Assembly: GCF_000308475.2 (NCBI RefSeq)
Contig: NZ_BAFT02000063.1
Coordinates: forward strand, 1-64,000
Origin: Nocardia brasiliensis NBRC 14402
GTDB taxonomy: Bacteria > Actinomycetota > Actinomycetes > Mycobacteriales > Mycobacteriaceae
Length of the DNA: 64,000 nt
Reading direction: 5' to 3'
The notes beneath the pieces were generated by a model. That model was not told the origin of the DNA, made no database searches, and saw nothing but the letters and a program-made list of their open reading frames with translations. A program made the position numbers and the translations under genes. Of the stretch, positions 16,519 to 24,939 are shown in pieces (position 1 is the stretch's first letter; each line of letters opens with the position of its first letter).

Positions 16519-16989
16519 TCAGAGGGCGCCGCTCTTTCGCGTGCCCATCTCGCGGGTCGCTTCGATCACCGCGGTGAGGGGTGGGCGGGTGGTGGCTGGT
16601 TCGGGTGGGCGGATCCAGGTGCGGTAACCGGTGCGTTCGTCGTCGGGGGACGGCAGGACGACCTGGCTGCCGGTGCAGGCGACGGTCGCGTACATCCGGA
16701 ACAGTTCGGCGGAGACCGCGGCGGACAGGGTGTCGGGGCGGTATGGGCCGGTGAGGAAGGTCCAGCGCTTGGCGCGCGGATGATCGACGACCGGTCCGGC
16801 GATATCGGCCTGTTCGAGCCGCTGCTGCACCCGCGCGCCGAGATCGGCGGGCATGGTGATGGCACCGTAGTGGGTGCCTATGTGCAGGAGTATGCGGCGC
16901 GAGGTGGGATCGATCGATGCGGGGAGGTGGAATTCGCGGCGATACTGCACGCAGCGAACCTCCAGCGTCGAGTCGAGAAAAGTGGTCAC
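16519..16989 (-). CDS. Hypothetical protein, possibly prim-pol-like C-terminal fragment
   Basis: 156-aa soluble protein. ILLHIGTHYGAITMPADLGAR, followed by a segment on ratios of Pro and Trp-rich strands (RAKRWTFLTGPYRPDTL, GSQVVLPSPDDERTGYRTWIRPP), weakly resembles the C-terminal half of small actinobacterial 'bifunctional DNA primase/polymerase'-like proteins. The resemblance is faint and the primase catalytic part is not there, so I make no functional claim. The GTG start at 16989 precedes an in-frame protein with normal composition. It lies directly beside the satellite array, isolated from other genes. Confidence 0.65.
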   Translation of the reverse strand: MTTFLDSTLEVRCVQYRREFHLPASIDPTSRRILLHIGTHYGAITMPADLGARVQQRLEQADIAGPVVDHPRAKRWTFLTGPYRPDTLSAAVSAELFRMYATVACTGSQVVLPSPDDERTGYRTWIRPPEPATTRPPLTAVIEATREMGTRKSGAL

Positions 16990-17589
16990 GCCGCGCCCCC
17001 AACTGTGTCGGACTTGATTGGACCCACTGTGGTTTCTGACTTCCTCGAGTGGTGGACATCCCTGGGTCGAACTTCCTGAGGGGCCTGACCGGCGTCCCCA
17101 GGTCGAACCGTTCCGCGCTGAACTGGTCGGATTTGAAGTTGAACGGTAGGAATCAGCTACATAACAATATTGCGTCTATTTCGATCACGGCGCAAGGAAA
17201 CGTTAAAAGTGTGTTGCCCGTGGGTATGAACCCGAATGGGCGCCGAACGGATAGCTGGATCGCCTTCTTGCGGTATCAAAAATGCGTTCGCAAATTCGCG
17301 TCGGGAAGAATAATGCGACTTTTCCGTATGCGTGAACGTAATTCCCCGACAATTCATTATCAAACCCTTGGTCGACTGCGACTTCTCCGGCAGTCGGTCT
17401 GCTTCTCTCGGCGGTTGCCGGGACCAGGTTCGAGTAGGTCGACACCCGGGCGCGAGCCTGGCAGTCCGCGGGCGAACCGGCGTCGGCCGCGCGAACTAAG
17501 CTGAGACAACCGGCAGCGACCGGCGGGAATTCCTGCCGCGGCCGGGCTGTTCCGCAACCGGGGACCACAACGCGACAGGGAGTCAGGGC
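16990..17589. other. Intergenic region with an AT-rich patch
   Basis: 600 bp upstream of ribE. From about 17130 to 17370 the base composition falls sharply (ACATAACAATATTGCG, CGTTAAAAGTG, CAATTCATTATC) compared with about 70 percent GC around it. Frames here are short; a minus-strand one of 68 codons at 17157-17363 has no recognisable product. It may be a relic of transferred DNA or a regulatory region. I looked for the FMN riboswitch consensus before ribE and did not find it. Confidence 0.5.
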
Positions 17590-18213
17590 ATGTTCACAGG
17601 CATCGTCGAGGAGCTGGGCGAGATCGTCGCCACCGAGCGGTTGGCCGACGCCGCCCGGCTGACCATCCGAGGCGAGCTGGTGACCTCCGATGCCGGGCAC
17701 GGTGATTCGATCGCCGTCAACGGCGTGTGCTTGACCGTGGTGGAGGTGGTCGGCGGCGACTCGTTCACCGTCGACGTGATGCAGGAGACGCTGAACCGCT
17801 CGAGCATCGGCAAGCTGGACACCGGATCGAAGGTCAACCTGGAACGCGCCGCGGCGCTGAACAGCAGGCTCGGCGGGCACCTGGTGCAGGGGCACGTCGA
17901 CGGTACCGGCACCGTGCTCGCGCGCACGCCCTCGGACAACTGGGATGTCGTGCGCATCTCGCTGCCCGACTCGATCGCCCGCTACGTGGTGCAGAAGGGC
18001 TCGATCACCGTCGACGGCATCTCGCTCACCGTCTCCGGTCTCGGCGTCGCCGACGGGCCCGCCGACACCGACAGCAAGGACTGGTTCGAGGTCTCGCTGA
18101 TCCCCACCACCCTTGCCCTGACGAATCTGGGCTTTGCCACCGTCGGCACGACGGTCAATCTGGAGGTGGATGTGATCGCCAAGTATGTGGAGCGGTTGCA
18201 ACAGCGAGGCTGA
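17590..18213 (+). CDS. ribE: Riboflavin synthase alpha chain
   Basis: 207-aa enzyme (called ribC in mycobacteria) that dismutates two 6,7-dimethyl-8-ribityllumazine molecules to riboflavin. Two homologous lumazine-binding halves are visible: MFTGIVEELG...VNGVCLTV...GGHLVQGHVDG (1-98) and a second with VDGISLTV and SLIPTTLALTNLG (99-200). The length is normal. It is the first of the riboflavin genes here; ribBA and ribH follow on the same strand, while the deaminase/reductase gene ribD is not in the window. Confidence 0.95.
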   Translation: MFTGIVEELGEIVATERLADAARLTIRGELVTSDAGHGDSIAVNGVCLTVVEVVGGDSFTVDVMQETLNRSSIGKLDTGSKVNLERAAALNSRLGGHLVQGHVDGTGTVLARTPSDNWDVVRISLPDSIARYVVQKGSITVDGISLTVSGLGVADGPADTDSKDWFEVSLIPTTLALTNLGFATVGTTVNLEVDVIAKYVERLQQRG

Positions 18214-18364
18214 ACGCGAAAACAACAGTGCGGCCGCGCACCGATCCGGGCGCACCGCAGACGACCACCACGCGCGAGGCAGGCGAAGGCGCAGCGCCGC
18301 AGGCGCTGCGAGTCGGACACAGTAGTGTGGGGGCGGACCTAATTCGAGATGGAGCACAACAGAC

Positions 18365-19609
18365 GTGACCAGGTTCGACACCATCGAGCGCGCAGTCGCC
18401 GACATCGCCGCCGGTAAGGCGGTCGTCGTCGTCGACGACGAGGACCGTGAGAACGAGGGCGACCTCATCTTCGCGGCGGAGAAGGCCACCCCGGAGTTGG
18501 TGGCCTTCATGATTCGCTACACCTCCGGTTACATCTGTGTGCCGTTGACGGGTGACGACTGCGACCGGCTCGGGCTGCCGCCGATGTACGCGATGAACCA
18601 GGACAAGCACGGCACCGCCTACACGGTGGCGGTCGATGCTCGGGAAGGCATCACCACCGGCATCTCGGGCGCCGACCGCGCGCACACCATGCGTCTGCTC
18701 GCCGCCGCCGACACCAAGGCCGACGACTTCACCCGCCCGGGGCACGTGGTGCCGCTGCGCGCGAAAGATGGTGGCGTGCTGCGCCGTCCCGGTCACACCG
18801 AGGCGGCGGTCGACCTGTCCCGGATGGCCGGGCTGCGGCCCGCGGGCGTGATCTGCGAGATCGTCAGCCAGAAGGACGAGGGCCACATGGCCCGCACCGA
18901 AGAGCTGCGCGTCTTCGCCGACGAGCACAACCTCGCGCTGATCTCCATCGCCGACATGATCGCCTGGCGGCGTAAGCACGAAAAGCACGTGGTGCGGGTC
19001 GCCGAAGCGCGCATCCCGACCGCGCACGGCGAGTTCATGGCCGTCGGGTACCAGAGCATCTACGACGAGGTCGAGCACGTGGCGCTGGTGCGCGGCGATC
19101 TCGCCGACGGTGACGACGTGCTGGTCCGGGTGCACTCCGAATGCCTGACCGGCGACGTGTTCGGCTCGCTGCGCTGCGACTGTGGTCCGCAGCTGGACGC
19201 CGCACTGGAGATGGTGGCCCAAGAAGGCCGCGGGGTGGTGCTGTACATGCGCGGACACGAAGGTCGCGGCATCGGGCTGATGCACAAGCTGCAGGCCTAC
19301 CAGTTGCAGGACTCCGGTCACGACACCGTCGACGCGAACCTCGAACTCGGACTGCCCGCCGACGCCCGCGACTACGGCACCGGCGCGCAGATCCTGGTCG
19401 ACCTGGGGATCCGTTCCATGCGACTACTCACCAACAACCCGGCCAAACGCGTCGGGTTGGACGGATACGGTCTGCGCATCACCGAGCGCGTGCCGATGCC
19501 CTTGCGCGCCAACGCCGAAAACCTGCACTACCTGCGGACCAAACGAGACCGCATGGGCCACGACCTGATCGGGCTGGACGACATCGATCTGGGCGAAACC
19601 GCCCGCTGA
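18365..19609 (+). CDS. ribBA: Bifunctional DHBP synthase / GTP cyclohydrolase II
   Basis: 414-aa fusion supplying both riboflavin precursors. Residues 1-205 are 3,4-dihydroxy-2-butanone-4-phosphate synthase (DDEDRENEGDLIFAAE with the acidic metal ligands; GISGADRAHTM). Residues about 206-414 are GTP cyclohydrolase II, with the zinc cysteines in ECLTGDVFGSLRCDCG, and MRGHEGRGIGL and RSMRLLTNNPAKR. The GTG start at 18365 lies 151 bp after ribE. ribH follows after 21 bp and is probably co-transcribed. Confidence 0.95.
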   Translation: MTRFDTIERAVADIAAGKAVVVVDDEDRENEGDLIFAAEKATPELVAFMIRYTSGYICVPLTGDDCDRLGLPPMYAMNQDKHGTAYTVAVDAREGITTGISGADRAHTMRLLAAADTKADDFTRPGHVVPLRAKDGGVLRRPGHTEAAVDLSRMAGLRPAGVICEIVSQKDEGHMARTEELRVFADEHNLALISIADMIAWRRKHEKHVVRVAEARIPTAHGEFMAVGYQSIYDEVEHVALVRGDLADGDDVLVRVHSECLTGDVFGSLRCDCGPQLDAALEMVAQEGRGVVLYMRGHEGRGIGLMHKLQAYQLQDSGHDTVDANLELGLPADARDYGTGAQILVDLGIRSMRLLTNNPAKRVGLDGYGLRITERVPMPLRANAENLHYLRTKRDRMGHDLIGLDDIDLGETAR

Positions 19610-19630
19610 CCCACGGAAAGGCCACTATCG

Positions 19631-20110
19631 ATGAGCGGTACCGGCGTACCGACTTTCGCGCTCGCGGATGCCAAGGACCTCAAGCTGGGCATCGTCGCGT
19701 CGCGCTGGCACACCACGATCTGCGACACCCTGGTGGCGAATGCCGAACAGGTCGCCAAAGAAGCCGGCGTGGTGCACGTGACGGTGGTGCGCTGCGCGGG
19801 CGCGATGGAGCTGCCGGTGGTGGCGCAGGAACTGGCCCGCACGCATGACGCGGTGGTCGCGCTCGGCGTCGTGATCCGAGGTGGAACACCGCATTTCGAG
19901 TACGTGTGCGATGCCGTGACGGCCGGGCTCACCCGGGTGTCGCTGGACGCGGGCACCCCCGTCGCGAACGGCGTGCTCACCACCAACAACGAGGAGCAGG
20001 CGCTCGACCGCGCCGGGCTCCCCGGTTCCGCCGAAAACAAGGGCGAACAAGCGTGTGCCGCGGCCCTCGACGCCGCCCTCACCCTGCGCGCCCTGCGCCA
20101 GTCGGCATAA
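19631..20110 (+). CDS. ribH: 6,7-dimethyl-8-ribityllumazine synthase
   Basis: 159-aa subunit of the capsid-forming lumazine synthase. It condenses the butanone phosphate made by RibBA with the pyrimidine intermediate, giving the substrate of RibE. Conserved segments: GIVASRWHTTICDTL, CAGAMELPVVAQELA, GVVIRGGTPHFEYV with the substrate-binding region, and NGVLTTNNEEQALDRAG. It follows ribBA closely and ends the riboflavin run. Confidence 0.95.
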   Translation: MSGTGVPTFALADAKDLKLGIVASRWHTTICDTLVANAEQVAKEAGVVHVTVVRCAGAMELPVVAQELARTHDAVVALGVVIRGGTPHFEYVCDAVTAGLTRVSLDAGTPVANGVLTTNNEEQALDRAGLPGSAENKGEQACAAALDAALTLRALRQSA

Positions 20111-20416
20111 TGCGCTCGGTGGGTTCGGTGAGCGTGGTGGGCCCGGTCGGCTCGATCAATGCCGCGCTTCGGTGGGCTCGGTGCGTGTGGTGCGCTCGGT
20201 GAGCGTGGTGGGCCCGGTCGGCTTGATCAGTTCGGTCGGCTCGGTGCGCGTGGTGGGCTCGGTCGGTTCGGTGCGCTTGGTGCGACGGGGTTACGTTAGC
20301 CGTCGTCGACCGGGGTCGTCGAGGTTGAGGCGGCGTAATCAGATGTGCTCCACGGCGATTCGCTCGTCCATTGTCGGCCGTAAGCGGTCGGCCCTAGTGC
20401 AGGGGTGTAGGTAGCG
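20111..20416. repeat. Imperfect direct repeats after ribH
   Basis: A 34-bp sequence beginning TCGGTGAGCGTGGTGGGCCC occurs at 20125-20158 and 20196-20229 with one or two changes, and shorter variants of the GGCTCGGTGCGYGTGGTG theme fill 20165-20285. The stretch is open in one plus frame as a Val/Gly/Ser repeat but has no start or known product. The rest of this 306-bp gap shows nothing else. Confidence 0.6.
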
Positions 20417-20911
20417 ATGCCGGTGGTGCGCATTTTCCGGAGGAACGCCGAAGCGGCGCAAGCCGAGTCGCCCGAGTGGGACTTCGAGGTGCGACCGCGG
20501 CGTGCGGTGCGTACCGCGTGGATCGTCGCCACCCTGATCGCCGCGGCCTTTCTCGTCGGCGGCATCTGGCTGCGCTCCGGTTCGACCGGTGTGAACTTCC
20601 GGGTGGCCGACCAGATCGCCATGATCGGCATCGGCCTGCTCATCGCCGGCGGAGTCCTCATGCTCACCAGGCCCCGGGTACGCGTCGGCCCGAGCGGCGT
20701 CACCGTTCGAAATGTGCTGGGTGACAACGAATTCCCCTGGGACACCGTCCGCGGTGTCGCCTTCCCCGACCGCAAATCCTGGGCCCGCCTCGAACTCGTC
20801 AACGACGACTACGTCCCCCTCCTGGCCATCCGCTCCAACGACAAAGCACACGCCGCCACCGCCATGGACAAACTCCGCGAACTCGGCGCAAAGTACACCG
20901 CCGAAAAGTAG
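20417..20911 (+). CDS. PH-domain membrane protein (Rv1417-like)
   Basis: 164-aa protein with two transmembrane helices (about 33-52 and 66-88) flanked by a short basic N-terminus, and a C-terminal PH-like domain (RVRVGPSGVTVRNVLGDNEFPWDTVRGVAFP, read in parts; YVPLLAIRSNDK). The family is annotated as bacterial PH domain. Its place directly after ribH is conserved in mycobacteria (Rv1416-Rv1417), which supports the gene call; whether it has a role in flavin metabolism is unknown. Confidence 0.85.
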   Translation: MPVVRIFRRNAEAAQAESPEWDFEVRPRRAVRTAWIVATLIAAAFLVGGIWLRSGSTGVNFRVADQIAMIGIGLLIAGGVLMLTRPRVRVGPSGVTVRNVLGDNEFPWDTVRGVAFPDRKSWARLELVNDDYVPLLAIRSNDKAHAATAMDKLRELGAKYTAEK

Positions 20912-21791
20912 TCAGCACGCTCCACAACGTCGTGCCGAGTACGCCGTCGGCAAGCAGTCCTGTGTTCGCACTAGGGAAGCTCGGCGTCAGACGGCCGCCT
21001 GGTCTGCGTGCCCTTGGCAAGCTTGTGAGCTTGGTGGCCGAGTACGTCGTCGGTAAGCAGTAGCGTGATCGCAGCGGGGGAGGCACAGCGACTGGGTGCT
21101 CTATGGTCTGTGCCGCCTTGGGCAAGCTGCGCGAGACTTCTTGATCCGCGTGGGCAGGGGTGATTTTCGTGGGCTCGTGCTGAGACGGCTTCAGCGGTAG
21201 CCCGTCCGGAGGGTGCAGTCGGCGAGTTCAGGGCCGAGTAGGTCGTGAGTGACTCAAGGTGCCTGGCTGGTGGCTGTCCGCGTGGCGAATGTGTCCGTCT
21301 GGGTTGGTTCGATAGCGTCGGTTTGGGCTTGTTGGCTGGCTGCCGAAGTGTGACTTGCCCAATGGGGTGTTCCTGCCGCGGGCGTTACAGGGATGGTGCT
21401 GAGCACGTCGTGTGCCGTACCCGGCTGTAGGTGCAGATCAGGTGCGCCGCGCGATGTTCCAGCGTGGTCATCTGGCTGTGGTTGCGTCTCGAGCGGCTTG
21501 GGGAAGGGGGCGATGGGAAGCGGGCCGGGTGGGTCTGGACCAAGCGACAGATAGGTTGAGGGTCGCAGAGGTTTCGTACGGTTCACAGGGGCTGTAGGCC
21601 TTGTGAACCGTATGGAAAGTCTGTGAGCCCCTGGCGCACAGCGGGTCGGCACCGGTCGGACATGCGGAGGCGCAACGACACCGCGGATACCTCGTCAAAG
21701 GAACCGTCGAGCACGGCACCACTGCCAGATGACCACGCTGGGACAGGGCTGCCTCCACCTCACACCTCGGCCGATTCGATAGCCTCGCGCT
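20912..21791. other. 880-bp stretch without a supported gene
   Basis: No frame gives a recognisable protein. Degenerate direct repeats are present: GCCGAGTACGYCGTCGGYAAGCAG occurs at about 20934 and 21036, with a weaker third version (GCCGAGTAGGTCGTGAGT) at about 21233. A folded RNA candidate lies at 21577-21633. The rest is featureless, and may be decayed coding sequence. Confidence 0.45.
21577..21633 (+). other. Candidate RNA pseudoknot upstream of the acetyltransferase
   Basis: TACGGTTCACA (21577-21587) pairs perfectly with TGTGAACCGTA (21602-21612). GGGGCT in the loop (21588-21593) pairs with AGCCCC (21626-21631), a crossing arrangement that gives H-type pseudoknot topology. Without transcript data this is only a structural candidate. 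Confidence 0.35.
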
Positions 21792-22331
21792 ATGGAGTTG
21801 GGAGCGGTTGTGCTGGCGGAGGCGTATGCCGACGATCCGCTGATGACGTACTTCTGGCCGAATGCGGAGCGGCGGGGTAAGGCGTTGCCGTTGTTCTGGG
21901 AAGCGCGGATTGCGGCGCGGGCGGAGACCGGCATGGTCGATGTCGCGCTCGATGAGGATCGGAACGTCGTGAGTGTCGCGCTGTGGGAGCCGGTCGGGGT
22001 GATCTCGCCGATTGCCAAGCATTTCACGCTGGTTCGGGCGTTGCGGAGCAGTCTGCCGCGTGCGCTCGCGGTTTCGCATCGGATGGAAGAGGCTCGGCCC
22101 GCGACTCCGCATCTCTATCTGGCCGCGGTTGGCACTCGGCCGGACGCGCAACGCAAAGGTTTCGCGACCTCCCTGCTGGAACAGCGGTTGGCGACCTCGG
22201 CCGAACCTTGCTTCCTGATCGCGAACGCCAAGACCACCATGCCCTTCTACGACCGCTTCGGCTTCCACCCCGAGCCCGAACTCCCCCTCGACCACGGCCC
22301 CGTCCTCTACCCCATGCGCCTGGCGCGCTGA
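21792..22331 (+). CDS. GNAT family N-acetyltransferase
   Basis: 179-aa acetyltransferase. The acetyl-CoA-binding segment LYLAAVGTRPDAQRKGFATSLL (about residues 110-131, with the R/QxxGxA-type loop QRKGFA) and the C-terminal NAKTTMPFYDRFGFHPEPE beta-bulge are typical. The N-terminal half (AEAYADDPLMTYFWPN) is like that of acetyltransferases found near antibiotic- or pigment-related genes, but the substrate cannot be told. It appears monocistronic. It ends just before a hairpin element that may act as its terminator. Confidence 0.85.
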   Translation: MELGAVVLAEAYADDPLMTYFWPNAERRGKALPLFWEARIAARAETGMVDVALDEDRNVVSVALWEPVGVISPIAKHFTLVRALRSSLPRALAVSHRMEEARPATPHLYLAAVGTRPDAQRKGFATSLLEQRLATSAEPCFLIANAKTTMPFYDRFGFHPEPELPLDHGPVLYPMRLAR

Positions 22332-22340
22332 ACCCGAAAT

Positions 22341-22417
22341 CCCGCACCACTTCTAGGGATTCGCACCCCTTTCCGGCCCCAGAGAGGGTGCGGATCCTTA
22401 GAAGTGGTGCGGATGTG
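22341..22417. repeat. Dispersed hairpin element, copy A
   Basis: Long imperfect inverted repeat: CGCACCACTTCTAGGGATTC then GCACCC on the left, GGGTGCGGATCCTTAGAAGTG then GTGCG on the right, with a 17-base centre. A related copy with the same layout and the same trailing GGATGTG lies at 31251-31327. It sits 10 bp after an acetyltransferase stop codon. Confidence 0.75.
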
Positions 22418-22597
22418 CGAAGCAGGTGAACGTGCGCCTGGCACCGACGCCGGGCAGGCATGTTCGCGACGTTCCGCTTTGAGCGACGACCGGAACAATT
22501 GCGCGGCGAGGGCTCCGGATGTCAGAACGTCCTGCGGCGGCCCGCCATGCCTGTCGCGGGCGAGTTCACCTCCGCAGCGGGCCCGCCTGTCGGCGCA

Positions 22598-22779
22598 GGT
22601 GCCCGCGTCACGTCGCGACCAGTGCTGCCTAGTGGGCGCGGCAGGTCGCGCGATGTTGGCGCGGGTGCGCAACAACGGCGGTGTCCCAGGCGGAGAATCG
22701 GTTTGAAGTGGCCCTGTCAGCGCGGGTGCCCGCGTCACGTCGCGAGTGCTGACTAGTGGGCGCGGCAGGTCGCGCGATG
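22598..22779. repeat. Direct repeat of about 57 bp, two copies
   Basis: Copy one spans 22598-22655 and copy two 22725-22779. Both run from GGTGCCCGCGTCACGTCGCG to GGGCGCGGCAGGTCGCGCGATG, with a 3-base difference and one substitution in the middle. They occupy most of the 505-bp gap between the acetyltransferase and ggt; no gene is recognised there. Confidence 0.8.
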
Positions 22780-22836
22780 CTCGGCGGGCAGTGCTTGGTG
22801 CCCGGTGCTCAGTGAGGCGGCGCCGGGCACCCGTGC

Positions 22837-24801
22837 TCAGCGGTTGTCGCCGAGGACTGCTCCCTCGCGGCGGGGGTCGGCGCCGCCGACCCAGGCGGTG
22901 CCGTCGCGGGTCAGGGCGCTGAGGCCGCTGGATTGGGGGGCGACCGAGACCTGGTGGCCTAGTTCGCGTAGGCGCAGGACGAGGGCGTCGTGGTCGCCGT
23001 TGTCGGCGGTGTTGATGCTCGGGTGTTCGCCGCCGACGCCGGTGGCGGGGGAGTTGCCGGCGCCGAAGGACAGGGCGGAGACGGCCTGCTGCGGGTCGAG
23101 GCCCCAATCGAGCATGCCGACAAGGGTTTTCACGACGAACTGGATGATCACCGAACCGCCGGGGGAGCCTGCGACATGGGTGAGGTTGCCGCGGGCGCCG
23201 TCGGGTGCCTTGTCGAAGACCAGGGTGGGGCTCATCGAGCTGCGCGGACGCTTGTTGGGCTGGAGCCGGTTGGCGACCGGTGCGCCGTCGGTGCCCAGCG
23301 GGTCCGCCGAGAAGTCGGTCAGCTGGTTGTTCAGCACGAATCCGTCGACGAGGTGGAAGGAGCCGAACTCGGATTCCACGGTGGTGGTCATGGCGGCCGC
23401 GTTGCCGTACTGGTCCACCACGGAGATATGGCTGGTGCCGTGTTCCGGCGGTTGCGGGCCGACGCCGAGCGGGACGGGCCCGAAATCGCCGGGCTGGGCG
23501 GTGCCCATGCTGCGGTTGCGGTCGATCAGGGCGGAGCGCTGCTTCAAGTAGTCCTTGTTGAGCAGGGTCTGCAGCGAATTGCCGGGCAGCGGAACGAAAT
23601 CGGTGTCGGCGACGTACTTGTTGCGGTCGGCGTAGGCGAGCCGCTCGGCTTCGGCGATGAGGTGCACGGCTTCGGCCTTCGGCTTGCCGCCGTTGCGGGC
23701 GGTGTCGGAGCCCGCGCCGAGATTGTCCGGCGGCAGCGCGGCCAGGTCGAAGTTCTCCAGGATGCCGAGGGTGGCGGCGACGGTGCTGCCGCCGGACGAC
23801 GGGTTCGGCATGCCGCAGATCTGATGATTGCGGTAGTCGGTGCACAGGGCCGTGCGCTTCTTCGCCTGATACCCGGCCAGGTCGGCGGTGGTGATCAGGC
23901 TGGGCGTGCGGCCGCCGCTGGTCGAGGTGGCCGCGGCGACGATGTCCTGCGCGATGGCGCCGGTGTAGAAGGCCTGCGCGCCTTCGGACGCGATGGCGCC
24001 CAGCGTCTTGGCCATCGCCGGGTTGGTGAGCAGCGTGTCGGCCGGCTTGGGTGTGCCGTCGGGATTGAGGAAGTACGCCTTCGCGGCCTCGTCCAGGGCG
24101 AGGTTCTTGGCCTGTTCGGCGACCTGCGCGGCGAGCCTGGGGCTGATCGAGAAACCGCGATCCGCGAGTCCGATTGCCGGATCGAACAATTCGCGCCACC
24201 CGGTTTTGCCGTGCTCGCGATGCACCATCTCCAGCATCCGCAGCACGCCCGGCACGCCGATGGAGCGGCCGCTGGCGCGCGTGTTCGGCTTGGGTTCGGT
24301 GCGGTCGGTGTCGCTGACCCAGCGCAGGTAGTTCTCGGTGGCGGCGGCGGGCGCGACCTCGCGTCCGTCGTAGGCCTCCACGGACTTGCTCGCCGCGTCG
24401 TAATACATCAGGAACGCACCGCCGCCGATGCCGGACGACTGGGGTTCCACCAGGCCGAGCATGGTCTGCGCGGTGATCAGCGCGTCCGCGGCCGTGCCGC
24501 CGTCGCGCAGCACCTCGCACGCCGCCTTGCTGGCCAGGGTGTTCGCGGTCGCCACGGCGAAGGTCTTGGTGCGGGCGGCCACCATCCCGGACCGGTAGCC
24601 GGTGGACAGCTCCGGATTGGTGCTGATGTCCTTGCTGCCCGTCGGCCCGGTCGGCGACGCCGCGACCAGCGTTCCGTTCGGCGTCGTCGCGCAGACGTCG
24701 GCGGCCTCGTCCGTGTCATCGGACGAACAAGCGGTGGCCATGCCGGCGACGAGCAGTATTGCCGCCACCACGCTGGTCCAGGTTCCTCGCGTGCGACTCA
24801 T
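22837..24801 (-). CDS. ggt: Gamma-glutamyltransferase lipoprotein
   Basis: 654-aa N-terminal nucleophile hydrolase that cleaves gamma-glutamyl bonds, such as those of glutathione. A signal segment ends in a lipobox MATAC with lipid-modified Cys25, so the enzyme is anchored outside the membrane. The large-subunit start region AVATANTLASKAACEVLRDGG and the DALITAQTMLGLVEPQSSG region are present. The autocleavage site is HGTSHISVVDQYGN, with nucleophile Thr at about residue 456. The small subunit follows, with RPRSSMSPTLVFDK and GSPGGSVIIQFV. Nocardia lacks glutathione but may scavenge it. Confidence 0.93.
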   Translation of the reverse strand: MSRTRGTWTSVVAAILLVAGMATACSSDDTDEAADVCATTPNGTLVAASPTGPTGSKDISTNPELSTGYRSGMVAARTKTFAVATANTLASKAACEVLRDGGTAADALITAQTMLGLVEPQSSGIGGGAFLMYYDAASKSVEAYDGREVAPAAATENYLRWVSDTDRTEPKPNTRASGRSIGVPGVLRMLEMVHREHGKTGWRELFDPAIGLADRGFSISPRLAAQVAEQAKNLALDEAAKAYFLNPDGTPKPADTLLTNPAMAKTLGAIASEGAQAFYTGAIAQDIVAAATSTSGGRTPSLITTADLAGYQAKKRTALCTDYRNHQICGMPNPSSGGSTVAATLGILENFDLAALPPDNLGAGSDTARNGGKPKAEAVHLIAEAERLAYADRNKYVADTDFVPLPGNSLQTLLNKDYLKQRSALIDRNRSMGTAQPGDFGPVPLGVGPQPPEHGTSHISVVDQYGNAAAMTTTVESEFGSFHLVDGFVLNNQLTDFSADPLGTDGAPVANRLQPNKRPRSSMSPTLVFDKAPDGARGNLTHVAGSPGGSVIIQFVVKTLVGMLDWGLDPQQAVSALSFGAGNSPATGVGGEHPSINTADNGDHDALVLRLRELGHQVSVAPQSSGLSALTRDGTAWVGGADPRREGAVLGDNR

Positions 24802-24939
24802 GCAGGGACTCTAACCGTCGGCACCGACACCTCGGGAGCGTTTGATCACCCGGACGCAACGGACATTCGCGGCGTCCGGCCCGGGGCCCGCGGCCTGCGA
24901 CGACCGGAGCCCGCACCAACCCGTCGGTAGGCTGTTTTC

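Noticed and set aside
17157..17363. 68-codon minus-strand frame in the AT-rich patch
   Set aside because: No start context, no homologous pattern recognised; reported only as part of the patch.
17500..17589. FMN riboswitch before ribE
   Set aside because: The conserved AGGAUAUUCGGGGC and CCGACCGGCGGU-type elements are not present in the leader.
21623..21880. 85-codon plus-strand frame overlapping the acetyltransferase start
   Set aside because: It runs into the coding region of a clear GNAT gene in another frame and has no recognisable content.
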